From Diacronema lutheri (taxonomy: Eukaryota; Haptophyta; Pavlovophyceae; Pavlovales; Pavlovaceae), in the NCBI GenBank assembly GCA_019448385.1, contig JAGTXO010000019.1, positions 276,001 through 340,000 of the forward strand: 64,000 bases of DNA. The letters run 5' to 3'. This document shows positions 1 through 11,082 of the stretch, in pieces. Made by a program: the position numbers and the translations under genes. Each line of letters opens with the position of its first letter. Position 1 is the stretch's first letter. A model generated the notes under the pieces. It was given only the letters and a program-made list of their open reading frames with translations. It was not told the DNA's origin and made no database searches.

Positions 1-2
1 TG

Positions 3-2144
3 CGCCTGACATGGCACGAGCTTGGTGTACGCGTCGCGCGCCTCGCCGCCGCGCTCGCGCGCGCCGTGCCGCGCGGCGGCGCGCTCGCGCTCTGCTGTTC
101 GAACAGCGCGGCCGCGCTCGAATACCTGCTCGCCGCGTCGGCGCTCGGCGCGATGTTCGTGCCACTGAACGCGCGCTGGACGGACGCGGAGCTCTTGGAC
201 GCGCTCATTGATTGCGGCGCGACCGTGCTCGTCGTCGACGCGCCCGCGCGACTGGACGCGATCTCGCGCGCCGCGGCACCCGCCGCGGCCCCGGGCGTCG
301 CGCCCGGCGGCGCGGCGACGGGGCAAAGGGCGCTCGAACGCATTACGCGGCGCGTGGCGCTCGAGCTCGCTATCATTGCCCCGCCCGCGCACGCCGACCC
401 CGCCGCTCACGCGCCCGTCGCCGAGCGCGGCGCGAGCGCGCCGCAATGTGCATGCGCGGCGCGCACGCTCCGACACGCCGACCTCGTCAGCGCGCCCGCT
501 GACGCCGTCACGGGCGCGCGCGAGCCGGGGTGCGGCGAGGAGATTGCGTGGCTTGTGTGCGCGCCTGCGCCTCTGCCGCAACGTCTTCCTTCGCGCGCGG
601 GCAAGCGCACGACACCCTTCCATCCCTCCCCCCAAACCCCCCCCCCCCCCCCCCCCCCAACGGCTACGCGCCCGGTCACCGTCCGTGCCTCCGCCCTCAT
701 TCGCCACCACCCTTTGCCCCCGCACTGCATTAGGTACACGTCCGGGACGACGGGCGGCGCGAAGGGCGTGCAGCTCTCGCACGCATCGTGTGTCGCGCAC
801 GCGGTTCAAAAAGTGGCGCTGCTCCGGCTGCGCGAACCCACCGGACCCGCGCAGCGTAGCCACGCGCACGCGCGCGCCGCGCCCAGCGCCGATGGGCGCG
901 CGCGTGCCGGACCGGCGGCTGACCCGGCCGGTCCGGGCACCATCTACCTGTCCGCCGCGCCGCTGCACCACGTCGCCGGGCTCTCGGCGACGCTCGCCGT
1001 CTGCGCGGCGGCGGGCTGCCTTGTGATCCCGCGCTCGACGCGCGCGGCCGACCTGCGCGCCGCGCTGCTCAACGGCGCATCGGCCGACGGCAGCGCGCAC
1101 AGCGCTCGCGCTCGCGCGCCGCGTGCCGAACTGCCCGTCAATCTGCTCGTCGTCGTGCCGGCGCACCTGCACGCGCTGCTGCACTCCGGCGAGCCGCCCG
1201 CCGGACCAGAAACGGGCGTGCGCCCGGCCGTTCAAACTGTGCTGATTGGAGGCGGCACGCCTTCGGCCGCGCTCGTGCGCGGCGCGGCGGCCGCGTTCCC
1301 GCGCGCACGGCTGCTGCTCACATACGCTGCGACGGAGGCGGGTTCGACGATTTCGGTCGCCGAGCTGGCGCCGCCGCCACCGCCGCCTTTGCCTTCGGAC
1401 GGAGTGTCGCGCGGCGGATCGGACGCCGGCTTGGCGCGCGACGGTCGTGCGGATGCGCTCGTCGGTGGCGTGCGCGTCGGTGTGCCCGTGCACATTGCGC
1501 GCGTCGCGCTCGCGCCACCCAACTGGGCCAGCGGCGATGCCGGACCAGCGCCGCGAGCCGCCGCGCCCGCGCCCGCGCCGCGGCTGGACGCGCCGCCGCC
1601 GCACCACCGGCGTAGCGAGTTGGGTGAGATTGTAGTCCGCGGTGTGGGCGTGATGCGCGGCTATTGGCGGCGGCCCGAGGCGTCGGCGGCGGCGCTGCGC
1701 GACGGGTGGCTTCGAACTGGCGACCTTGGCGGCTTTGACGCCGACGGCTGCCTCGTCCTTGTCGGCCGGATCAACGACGTGGTCAAGACGGGCGGCGAGA
1801 ACGTGCACGCCGCCGAGGTGGAGCGCGCGCTCTGTGCGCACGCGGCCGTGCTCGAGGCGGCGGTCGTGGGCGTGCCCGACGTGCGGCTTGGCGAGCGACT
1901 CGTCGCGGTACTCGTCCGGGCCGTCGCGCACGACGGCGACGCGCCGTCCGCCGCCGACTCGGCCGCGCTCGCGCGCGATGTGCTGCTCAGCTGCCGCGCG
2001 CGCCTCGCGGGCTTCAAGGTGCCTCGCACCGCACTGTGGTGGCCGGCGGCGCGGCTGCCGCGCACCGCGTCGGGAAAGGTGGTCAAGTGGCGTCTGCGCG
2101 CGGAGGTTGCCCACGAGCTCGGCGCGCCGCGCCCGAAGCTCTGA
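3..2144 (+). CDS. Acyl-activating enzyme (AMP-binding ligase), MenE/AAE14-like, 5' partial
   Basis: This is an adenylate-forming ligase that would activate a carboxylic acid with ATP and load it onto CoA. The frame is open to the left edge and already reads RLTWHELGVRVARLAAAL, a typical early segment, so the true start lies outside the window; the GTG at 66 is not a start. Seen motifs in order: P-loop YTSGTTGGAKG, APLHHVAG, the TYAATEAGS A5-like motif, GWLRTGDLGG, GRINDVVKTGGENV and the C-terminal lysine motif RTASGKVVKWRLR. A GT-AG intron at 557-733 (177 nt, with a 22-nt C run) restores WLV-YTSGTTG; because it is a multiple of three the frame stays open through it. The APLHHVAGL and TEAGSTIS forms resemble plant AAE14/MenE (o-succinylbenzoate-CoA ligase, phylloquinone pathway). 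The superfamily is clear; the substrate is inferred. Confidence 0.85.
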   Translation, partial: RLTWHELGVRVARLAAALARAVPRGGALALCCSNSAAALEYLLAASALGAMFVPLNARWTDAELLDALIDCGATVLVVDAPARLDAISRAAAPAAAPGVAPGGAATGQRALERITRRVALELAIIAPPAHADPAAHAPVAERGASAPQCACAARTLRHADLVSAPADAVTGAREPGCGEEIAWLVCAPAPLPQRLPSRAGKRTTPFHPSPQTPPPPPPPTATRPVTVRASALIRHHPLPPHCIRYTSGTTGGAKGVQLSHASCVAHAVQKVALLRLREPTGPAQRSHAHARAAPSADGRARAGPAADPAGPGTIYLSAAPLHHVAGLSATLAVCAAAGCLVIPRSTRAADLRAALLNGASADGSAHSARARAPRAELPVNLLVVVPAHLHALLHSGEPPAGPETGVRPAVQTVLIGGGTPSAALVRGAAAAFPRARLLLTYAATEAGSTISVAELAPPPPPPLPSDGVSRGGSDAGLARDGRADALVGGVRVGVPVHIARVALAPPNWASGDAGPAPRAAAPAPAPRLDAPPPHHRRSELGEIVVRGVGVMRGYWRRPEASAAALRDGWLRTGDLGGFDADGCLVLVGRINDVVKTGGENVHAAEVERALCAHAAVLEAAVVGVPDVRLGERLVAVLVRAVAHDGDAPSAADSAALARDVLLSCRARLAGFKVPRTALWWPAARLPRTASGKVVKWRLRAEVAHELGAPRPKL

Positions 2145-2281
2145 GCTCCTATATACAAGGCTTTTGAACAGCTGCGAGGCACCGTGGTCCCCGTCGGCGC
2201 GGCGCGCGCCGGCGCGGCCGTGCCGGCCGGCAGCTTCGAAACGCCGGCTGCCTTGACGACGCCTGCCTTTGCCATCCAGGC

Positions 2282-2997
2282 TGCGCCCTCGCGCTCTGCT
2301 GGCCGCGCTCCGCGCGCCCCGCCGCCCCTGCCCATCGACTGCGCCGGCACCGCGAACAACGTACTTTTCGCCCCGGTCGGTGGGTTTGGGGGTGGCGGGG
2401 CGCGCGCGCACGGCCGCACGAGCGACGGCGGCGTGGCCTTCTCTACGACGAAACTTTCGCTTGCGACGGCTGCGCCCTCGCGCTCTGCTGGCCGCGCTCC
2501 GCGCGCCCCGCCGCCCCTGCCCATCGACTGCGCCGGCACCGCGAACAACGTACTTTTCGCCCCGGTCGGTGGGTTTGGGGGTGGCGGGGCGCGCGCGCAC
2601 GGCCGCACGAGCGACGGCGGCGTGGCCTTCTCTACGACGAAACCTTCGCTTGCGACGGCTGCGCCCTCGCGCTCTGATGGCCGCGTTCCGCGCGCCCCGC
2701 CGCCCCTGCCCATCGACTGCGCCGGCACCGCGAACAACGTACTTTTCGCCCCGGTCGGTGGGTTTGGAGGTGGCGGGGCGCGCGCGCACGGCCGCACGAG
2801 CGACGGCGGCGTGGCCTTCTCTACGACGAAACCTTCGCTTGCGACGGCTGCGCCCTCGCGCTCTGCTGGCCGCGCTCCGCGCGCCCCGCCGCCCCTGCCC
2901 ATCGACTGCGCCGGCACCGCGAACAACGTACTTTTCGCCCCGGCCGGTGGGTTTGGGGGTGGCGGGGCGCGCGTGCGCGGCCACGCGGCCAGCATCG
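2282..2997. repeat. Four tandem copies of a 189-bp unit
   Basis: Copies begin at 2282, 2471, 2660 and 2849, exactly 189 bp apart; the fourth loses similarity near 2975. They differ by only a few substitutions, for example ctgctgg versus ctgatgg in copy 3 and ggtcgg versus ggccgg in copy 4. The unit is 63 codons and stays open in several frames on both strands. The plus frame has no ATG upstream of the array. A minus-strand frame has an ATG at 2994, but it runs into the antisense of the ligase gene. I therefore call it a minisatellite of unknown coding status. The rest of 2145-3409 holds no recognisable gene. Confidence 0.9.
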
Positions 2998-3409
2998 CGG
3001 CGCTTGCCACGCTGGCGGCGGGTGGCGGTGCGCTTCGCCGCGGCGACAGGGGGCTGCGACGCGGCGGGGAGGGCGGCGGCTCGCTGGCGGCGGGCGTCGC
3101 GCTCTGCAGCGGCGGCGGGCGGCTTGGCGACGTGGCAGGCGGCGGCTCGGGGGTGGCGGTCGTCGCCGACGATCTTCGGGCCTCGGCGTGCGCGTGCGCG
3201 TCGGCCGGTGGTGTGATTGACGGCAGCCACCGGTGCGGCGGCGCGCGGGCGGCGGCGCGCGGTGGCTAGGCGCGTGTGGGCCTTTGGGCCTGCTCCGCCT
3301 GGCGCCTCGCTGCGCACTTCCTGACCCCATCTGTTGACCCGTCGGAAAGCGTCGTTAGTATATACCGACCCTCGCGGCCTTCCGCCATCGCTCGGCCATA
3401 GGTTGAAAA

Positions 3410-4714
3410 ATGGGGCCGAGTACTATGGCTGTGCTCCTGCTCGGCCTGACGTCCGCGCCGCCGGGGGCGTGGGAGGCCTGGGGCCGGAGCGAGCGGGCGG
3501 GCGTGGCGCGCTGCGGCAAGTTTCACGGTTGCCCTAGCCTCGCCGCGCGCAACGCGTCCATCCGCCTCGGCCAGGCGTGCGTGTGGGCGGGCGCGTTCCC
3601 GGCCGAACTGCCGAGCGCGCACGCGGCCGCGTGCGCGGGCGAGCGCTTCCTCTCGGCGTCGATGGTGGACGAGTCCGCGCCGTACTGCGGGTTCACGTCG
3701 CAGTTGGCGCTCAGCTGGCTCGCGCGGCTCAACGCACTCACGTCCCATTGCAGTACGGTCGTGTACACGGTGATCACCGGCGGGTACGACCAGTTCAAAC
3801 AGGTGCCCGGCGGGCCGCAGCCGGATCTGTGCCTCGTCGGGCTCGTGGACAACGTGACCGCGGAGAAGCAGACGCATGCTGCGCGCGAGATCGGCTGGCA
3901 GCTCTACCGCCTCCCGACGCCGACGCCCTGGCCCAACTCGCCCGCGCGCACGTCGCACTCGCTTCGCGCGATGGCGATGCGGATGTTCCCGCGCGCGGCG
4001 CACACGATCTACTGTGACGGCAAGGTGGTGCTGCTCAAGCCTCCCGCGCAGATCGTGCACGAGCTGCGCGCCACGACGAGCGCGCCGTACATCGTGATCG
4101 AGCACCCCTGGTCCCTCTCCTTCATGAACGAGTTCAAATTCGCGGCGACGCGCATCCGTTACCAGCGGCGCGGCGACACGCAGCGCGACGTGGACGACGT
4201 CGAGGCGCAGCGGCGGGTGTACTGCGAGGAGGGCGCGTGCAACAACCAGGCGGGGATGCTCGACGCGACCATGATCATCCAACAGCGCGAGCCGCGCGCC
4301 GTCTGGCCCGCCGGCCGCACGGAGCCGGCGCCGCACGTCTCCATCCGGTGGCTCGAGTGCGCGTGGTTCAACGAGATGGCCATCTTCAGCCACCGCGTGC
4401 AACTCTCCTTCTTCTTCGCGGTGGACGCGCTCGGGCTGCGCCGGCAAGTTCATGTCGTCCCGCGCCGGCAGTGGGAGAACAAACTCTTTCAAATCGCCCG
4501 GCATAAATACGGAGCGCTCGTCGACAACGCGAGCGCTCCGGTCGCGATGGGCAAAACGGCGCACAGCCGCCGCGCGCGCCGCAAAGCGGCGTTTCGCACC
4601 GCGCTCGCCGCCGCGCGCGCCGCCGCCGCGCGCGGCGACGCACCGGGCGGCGTGGGCGCCCTCGCCGCGCTGAAGGCGGGCGTGGGCGTACGGCGCGCGC
4701 ACGAAGCACGATGA
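3410..4714 (+). CDS. DUF616 (TOD1/MUCI70-like) glycosyltransferase-like protein
   Basis: A single-exon ORF of 434 residues with an ATG just after gttgaaaa. The N-terminus (MGPSTMAVLLLGLTSAPPG) is short and hydrophobic and could be a signal anchor. The DUF616 core is visible: VVYTVITGGYDQFKQVPGG near residue 117, a GLVDN motif replacing the usual FTD, HTIYCDGKVVLLKPP, then ECAWFNEMAIFSHRVQLSF near residue 315, which matches the family's WFNE...RDQLSF signature. Family members are Golgi proteins linked to glycan synthesis or, for TOD1, to ceramidase activity. The C-terminal 60 residues are Ala/Arg-rich and may be disordered. The family is confident; the reaction is not predicted. Confidence 0.8.
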   Translation: MGPSTMAVLLLGLTSAPPGAWEAWGRSERAGVARCGKFHGCPSLAARNASIRLGQACVWAGAFPAELPSAHAAACAGERFLSASMVDESAPYCGFTSQLALSWLARLNALTSHCSTVVYTVITGGYDQFKQVPGGPQPDLCLVGLVDNVTAEKQTHAAREIGWQLYRLPTPTPWPNSPARTSHSLRAMAMRMFPRAAHTIYCDGKVVLLKPPAQIVHELRATTSAPYIVIEHPWSLSFMNEFKFAATRIRYQRRGDTQRDVDDVEAQRRVYCEEGACNNQAGMLDATMIIQQREPRAVWPAGRTEPAPHVSIRWLECAWFNEMAIFSHRVQLSFFFAVDALGLRRQVHVVPRRQWENKLFQIARHKYGALVDNASAPVAMGKTAHSRRARRKAAFRTALAAARAAAARGDAPGGVGALAALKAGVGVRRAHEAR

Positions 4715-4844
4715 GCTCCGGCAGAGAGCCGGTCACGCGGAGCGCGCCATGATGGCGCGGGGCTGATGCGACTCGGATGAGACACTGTGGAGTGCTCACA
4801 GTGAAAAACTTCGCGTGAGGGGGAAGGAAGAGTTCAAACGGAGC

Positions 4845-7800
4845 ATGATGAAGCCCTCGCAGCTCACGCCGCCCAAGCAGGCCCTCGAGGAAGCGGCGGT
4901 GCTCTCGCCCGAAGTGCGCTCGTTCCTCCGACGCAACCCGGGGTTCTCCGATTCCCTGCAGCGCCTCATCGACGAGCCCGCCGCCGGCGTCGCGTCGCTG
5001 CCGCAATATATTGGCACGCTGAGCACGGCGCTCCGCGCGTCCAATGACAACCTGCAGGAATCGCATTTGATCGTGCTGCGGCTCGGCGGCGAGCTGGACG
5101 AAGAGCGCGAGCGCGCCGAGCGCGCCGAGGCGACCGCCGCCGCGCTGCGCGACGAGCTTGCGCGGCGCGACGAAGCGCTGGGCAAGCAGCGCGCCGAGGC
5201 GTCGGCGCTTCGGTCCACGGTCGCTCTCGCCGACCGCTCCCTCTCGGAGCAAAACGTGGTGCGCGAGCGGCTGGATGCGGCGGGGAAGCGCGAGGCCGAC
5301 GCGCGCCGCCGCGCCGCCGAGGCCGACTGGGAGCGACGCGCGGCGATCGCCGCCGCAACGGACGCGGCCGCGCGCCTCGACGCCGCGCGGCTCACGCACG
5401 AGCGCGACCTCGAGCGGCTGCGCGACGAGCTGGAGGGCGAGCGGCTGCGCGGGGAAGAGGAAGTGGCCGACGCCGCGCGCGCCGAGGCGCGCGCCGCGCT
5501 CGAGCGCGAGCGCGTCAAAGCCGCGGCGGCCGCCGAGGGCGCCGCAGCGCGCGCGGCGTCGGAGCTTCGCAACGCGATTGCCGACGGCGAGCGCCGCTCG
5601 CGCGAGGCCGAGGCGCGCGCCACGGACGCGGAGGCGCGGCTGCAGCGGCAGTGGACCGAGCTGAGCACCGCCGCGTGGCGCGCCGAGAGCGAGCACGAGG
5701 CCGTCGAGCGCCGTCTCACCTCCGAGCTGTGCGCGGCCGCCGCCACCACCGCCGAGGCGCGCGCCGCGCTGCGCGCCGCGCGCGACGGCGCCGCGCTCGC
5801 CGCCGAGGGCGAGGCGCGAGCGACGGCCCTATGCCACGAGCTGCGCGCGGCGCACGCGGCCGAGCTCGTTGCGGCGCGCGAGCGCGCCGACACGATTGTC
5901 GCACGCGCCGACGAGCGCGCACGCTCGCGCGAGGAGAAGGCTGCCGACGCCGCGGCCGCCGCGGTCGCGGCGGCAGACGCGCGCGCCGCGGACGCGCGCG
6001 CCGAGGCGAATGCGCTGCGCGCCAACCTGGCCGACGCGCTCGACAACGCGTCGAGCCGCGACGCGCTCTCTCGCGCCGAGCGCGACGCGAGGCGCGCCGC
6101 CGACGGCGCGCTCGAGGCAGCGCGCGCCGACGCGGAGGCGGCCACCGAGGACGCGAACGCCGAGCGGGTCGGGCGCCGCGCGGACGGGGCGCGCGCGCGC
6201 GTGCGCGACGCGCTGTGGGCGGCGGAGCTGCACGGCGTGGAGAGCGCGCTTGCGCTCGTGGACGACGACGCGCGCGCCGCGCGCGCGCAGCTCGCGGCTG
6301 CGCGCGCGCTCAACGCCGGGGTTGGCGCGGCGTTCGCCGCTTGCGAAAGCAGCGCGCGCGGCGCGGCGGCCGAAGCGGCCGCGCGGCTGGGCGCGCTCGT
6401 CGACGCGCTGTGCGTGGCGGACGTGCAGATTGGCGCAGCGCGCGAGGCTGCGGCCACTGCCGCCGCCGACGCTCGGGTTGCACGCACCGCCGCGGACGCC
6501 GCCGCGGACGCCGACGCGGCGCGCGCCGCGGCGCTCGCGGGCGCGCTGCGCGACGCCGACGCGATGGCGGCCGCCGCACTCGCGCGAACGGCCGCCATGG
6601 CGGACGAGGCGGGCGAGGCGGCGCGGCATCACGACACAGCCGTGCACGCGATGCGCGCCGACGCGCTCGCGGCGGCCGCACGCGCGGACGACGCACACGC
6701 GGCCGCAGCGGCCGCAGCGGAACGCGTCGACGCGCTCGAGCGCGCGCTGCGCGACGCCGACGAGGCGCGCGCCGCGGCCGCTGCGGCGGCGGCGGACGAG
6801 CGCGCCGCGGCCGCGCAAGCAGCTGCGGATATGAAAGCCGCCGCTGCGGCGTCTGCCGCCGACGCCGCCGACGCCGCCGCCGCCGACGCCGCTGCCGTCG
6901 CCGCCGCAACCGCTGCGAGCGCCGCCGCGCTGGGCGAGGCCGCGGCCGTGCGCGCGCTCAGCCTCGCGCTGGCGGACGCCGAGCTCAGCGGCGCGTCGCT
7001 GAGCGCGAGCGCCGTGCTGCGCGAGGCGGCGACGGCGCGCGCATTCAGCAGCGCGCTAGTCGACGCAGAGCTCGACGCCGCGCAGCTCGGCGCGAGCGCC
7101 ACGCACCTCGGCGCCGAGCTCGCCGGCACGCGCGAGCAATCGGCCAGGTCTCTCACTGACCTCGCGAGGCAGGCGCGCGACGAGGTGGCGCACGCCGCGG
7201 CGGTCGGCGCGCGCGCGGCCGCGGCCGCGGCCGCGCACGGCCGCGCGACCGCCGCGTCGCTCGCGCGCGCGCTCTCCGAGTCCGAGGGCGAGATGGCGGC
7301 CGCGGCCGCGTGGGCCGATGCGATGGTGGCGAGTGAACGCGCGCGCGCCGAGGACGGCGCGCGCGCGCTCGAGGAGGCGCACGCGCAGGCCGAGGCGGCG
7401 GCGCTCTCGCAGGTGGAGGCCGCCGAGCAGCGCGCGTCCGCTGAGATCGAGCGGCGCGTCCGCGCCGAGGCGCAGTACGCGGCGGCCGCGGCGGCGCGCA
7501 GGCGCGCGACCAACGCTCTGCGCGAAGCCGCGGGCAACATACGGCTCTTCTGCCGCGTCAAGCCGCCGGGCGCGCACGCGGCGGCGGCCGTCAGCGTCGG
7601 CGCGGACGGCGAGGTGATCGTCGCGCCGCGCCAGCTTGCGGCGGCGGTTGGCGCGCTGCACGGGCACGACGACGCACAGCCGAGCGCAGCAGGCGCCGCC
7701 GAGAGCGCCGCGACGCGCGCGGGCGCGGCCGAGCGCCGGTTCGAGCTTGACCGCTCGTTTGGGCCGGAGGCAAGTCAGGAAGCGCTCTTTGCCGAAGTGC

Positions 7801-9516
7801 GCCCTCTCGTCCAATCGGCGCTCGACGGGTAACGCCAGCGCGCGTGCGCCCCCCTCTCGCTCCGAGCGTGGCGGTCTGCAGATGCGCCGGCGCGTGCGGG
7901 CGGCCTCGCGCCGCGGGTGCGCCGCTCGCGCCCTGACCGTGCGGCCGCCGACCGTGCGCGCGCGCGCGCGCGCCAGGTACGACGTGTGCGTCTTCGCGCA
8001 CGGCGCGAGCGGCTCGGGCAAGACGCACACGATGGTCGGGCCGCTGAGAGCGCGCGGCATCGCGTATCGCGCCCTGCACGAATTGATGGAGCTTGCCGTT
8101 CGTGCAGACGCGGAGCTCGACGTGGTGGTGGACGCGACGATGGTCGAGATCTACAATGGCGCGGTGCGCGACCTCGCCGCGGACGCCGAGGGCGAAGCGT
8201 CGGCCGTCGCGCCTGGCAAGGCGCCGCTGAGCGTGCGCGCCGCGCCGCGCCTCATCGCCAGCGCGTCGAGCGCACATGCGTCAGCACGCCCTCGCGTGCC
8301 CCCCTCCTTGACCCGCATGCCTACCACCACGCGCAGGTGCGCGTGCGCGACGTGGACGACATTATCAACCTGATGACGATCGGCTCGTGCTTTCGGACAG
8401 TTGGCCGCACGAGGTGAGCGTGTGGGCGCCGCGGTGTGCCGTTTAACTGCGCGCGGGGGTGATGCGGGCTTGCGCGTGGCGGCAGGTGGGGTGTGCGTGC
8501 ACGCCCGGCGAGGAGTTGTCGTGCTGCCGCGCCGCCGCGCTGCGGGCTGGGCACATGTGCCGCGCGCCCGGCCCCGCAGTGCCGCGCATGCATTGGGCCG
8601 CACTCACGACGGGTGGCGAACGCATCTTCAGTGCGCACGCCTCTCACACCTTTCGCCTTTTGCGCCCGACGCCGCGCGTGCCGCATGCGACCCCACGTGC
8701 GCACGCGGACGCTCGGCGGCTGCGCCACGCTTGGCCACCCGCCCGCCACGTGCACGCGCCGCATGCACAGCCTCAACGAACGATCGTCGCGCGCGCACAC
8801 GGTGCTCAGCGTCGCGATCAAGGCGACCAACCGATTCAGCGGCGAGCTGACGTACGGCTCGCTCCGCCTCGTCGACCTCGCCGGCTCCGAGCTCGTGGCG
8901 CATCGGCACGGCGCGCAGCGTGCAGGAAGGTTGGCGAGCGCAGCCGCGGCGGCCTCGGGGAGTCCCGATGGCCTGCACGGTAGTGTGGCCGAGGCGGATT
9001 TGCGGAGGCTCGAGGGCGAGCACATCCACCACTCGCTCTCTGCGCTCTCCGCGGTGCTGCGAGCCCTCCTCCACGTGCGTGCAGGCCGCTGCTGCGCGTG
9101 GGCAGCCGCCGCGCGCGCGGCACGTCACGCGCACTTGATCAGCGGACTGCCTCACGCGCCGCGCTTTGCGCGCTGCGCCCGATGCCCTCTCCCTGCGAGC
9201 TGCGCGCCAAACCCCTGCCGTGTGAAAACTCGCTGACCGGCGCGCCTGTCGCGTGCCCTGGCGGCGCGCGCGCGCTTGGCAGTCGTCGCCCGAGGCGGAC
9301 GAGCCCGCGCTGTACGCGCAGTCGACGCTCACTCGCGTGCTCGGCCCGTCGCTCAACCGCAACTCGAAGCTGCTGATGATCGCGAACGTGTCCGCCGACG
9401 AGCGCGACCTCGCGCACACGCTCGAGACGCTCGACTTTGCGACCGCGGTTAAGGAGATTAAGACGGACGCCAAGCGGCGCAAGGCGGCACGGCCGCTTCC
9501 ACCCGGCGTGGGCTGA
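4845..9516 (+). CDS. Kinesin-14 (C-terminal motor kinesin)
   Basis: A long Ala/Glu/Arg-rich coiled coil (about residues 80-890) precedes the motor, which begins at EAAGNIRLFCRVKPPG, the order seen in minus-end-directed kinesin-14. Translation starts at the double ATG at 4845/4848; the GTG 30 nt upstream is not used. Proposed exons: 4845-7828, 7977-~8232, 8337-8413, 8771-9074 and 9283-9516. Junctions rebuild the motor: LDG-YDVCVFAHGASGSGKTHT (P-loop), VGRT-SLNERSSRAHTVL (switch I), RLVDLAGSE (switch II) and RALLH-SSPEADEPALYAQ. The last exon has NRNSKLLMIANVSA and the neck-distal FATAVKEIKT. The end of exon 2 is the only unsettled junction. The P-loop has GASGSGKT where most kinesins have GQTGSGKT. 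About 1,284 residues. Confidence 0.88.
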
Positions 9517-9617
9517 CGTGTCCTCGTGGACAAGGGTGCGCCTCGGCCGCTCATCGGCAACTCAGACAGAGGCACTGGCAGGCAAAAATGGCAAGACCAA
9601 CACAGACTCAGAGGATT

Positions 9618-10929
9618 TTACGCAAGCAGCCGCTTGTACCGCTCGAGCGAGACAAAGTTGATCACGTTCCACGGCGCAAGGCGCATCCACGTGGCGAAGA
9701 GGCTCGCGTACAGCGCGAGCACGCCCGACGTCGCGGCCACGTCCGCGAGGCAGCGCAGCATGTTCGCGCCGCAATCACCATTCATCATGCGCGTCTTGGC
9801 CATGTCGACGGGCGTTGATGCGAGCGCAGCGCACAGGCCGGAGACGACCGCGGCGAGAACGTGCACGGCGGTGGACTCGCGCCAGCGCAGCGTGCGCGTG
9901 AGCAGCGCCTTCGTCCACTCGTACCTGCGAGGCGGCGGAGATCGGGCGGTCCGGGCGGTCCGGGCGGGCGCGGGCGGGTGGCGATGGCGGCTCAGCCGAC
10001 GAAACTGGATCCGGCGGCTCGAGCGCGAGCGCGCGTGCGCGCGCGCACGCGAGTGGCGGCGGCGCGCGGGCGAGGCGAGGGCGCACGCGTGGCTCGCGCG
10101 CCCCGGACGCGCGCCGCCCATCGGAGCGTCGCGCGCGCGCGCGTGTGCGCGCGCGCGCCACGCACGCGGCGAGTTCGGCCGCGTTGACGACAAAAGAGCG
10201 CTGCACGTTTGGAACGATGGAGGGATGCAGCCACAGGCCAATGATGCCGCCCTCGGCGTGAAGGGTGGAGAGCGCGCCGAAGACGCCACCGCTCGCGCCC
10301 GCCTGCAGCCGCACCTTTGCGATCTCCGTGGGCGTCGCGATGACCGTGCCGATTGCGCCGGCAAGGCCGCCCGCAAGCGCCAGGATCCAAAACGGCATCG
10401 CTTCGTTGGAGGGCACGCGCGCGGCCTTGGCAATGGCGGCCTTGATGGGGTCAAAAGTGCCCATCTTGATGGACTGGTATGATGCCTGCCTGAGCAGCGC
10501 TGGTGTGAGTCCGCCAAAGAGCCCGCCAATGCCCTCCGTGCGCGCGACGAAGAGGAGCATGCCGACGAGCGACGTCGGTGCGCCCGGCGGCGCGAGCTGC
10601 AGGCGGACCTGGCGGCGCGGACGCGGGGCTCGGGCACGCGGGCGCGCGTGAGTCACAGCGCGCGCGCGCGACCCGGCGGCCGAACGCCCGAACCGGCCAC
10701 GCACTGCGCGCGGTCCGCCGCGTCGCGGCGTGCATCGCACTTTGACGGTGTCGAGCCACATCGTGCCCGCCTCGGCGGTGCACGAGCCGAGCGCGCCGGC
10801 GAGCATGCGGCGGCCGAGCGGCGGCGGCGGCGGCGCGACAGCGTAGCCCTTGACCGCCTTCTTGCCGGGCGCAACCTCGTCCGCGTGCGAGCCCTTGCGC
10901 GCCACGGGCTTGCGCTGGACATTCGACAT
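9618..10929 (-). CDS. Mitochondrial carrier family (SLC25) transporter
   Basis: A three-exon inner-membrane carrier of 312 residues, tail-to-tail with the kinesin gene (about 100 bp apart). Exons in transcript order: 10929-10741, 10608-10166, 9924-9618. The three repeats are visible with the signature Px[DE]xx[KR] region: WLDTVK-VRLQ (degenerate, W for P), TPTEIAKVRLQ and TPVDMAKTRMMN. Junctions give DTVK-VRLQLAPP and VVNAAELAA-YEWTKALL. The NAAELA and PVDMAKTRMMN segments resemble the uncoupling-protein/dicarboxylate-carrier branch, so an organic-acid or proton-linked substrate is possible but not shown. The start is the ATG at 10929 (MSNVQRK); the GTG-initiated extension to 10959 is less likely. 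Confidence 0.88.
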
Positions 10930-11082
10930 GATCGACGAGCGCGAGCGCGTGACCGTCACTCGGTCGTGCGCGGCCGGTCCTCGTCGGCGAGGAGGAGCGG
11001 CAAGATCACGAGGCAGAATGCGATTGACACTATCGTCCGCGCCCGTCTTGCCCCACCCGCCTTTTTAAAAGAGGTGACAAGA

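Noticed and set aside
5651-7159. Arg/Gly-rich ORF of about 500 codons
   Set aside because: Frame shadow of the Ala-rich kinesin coiled coil.
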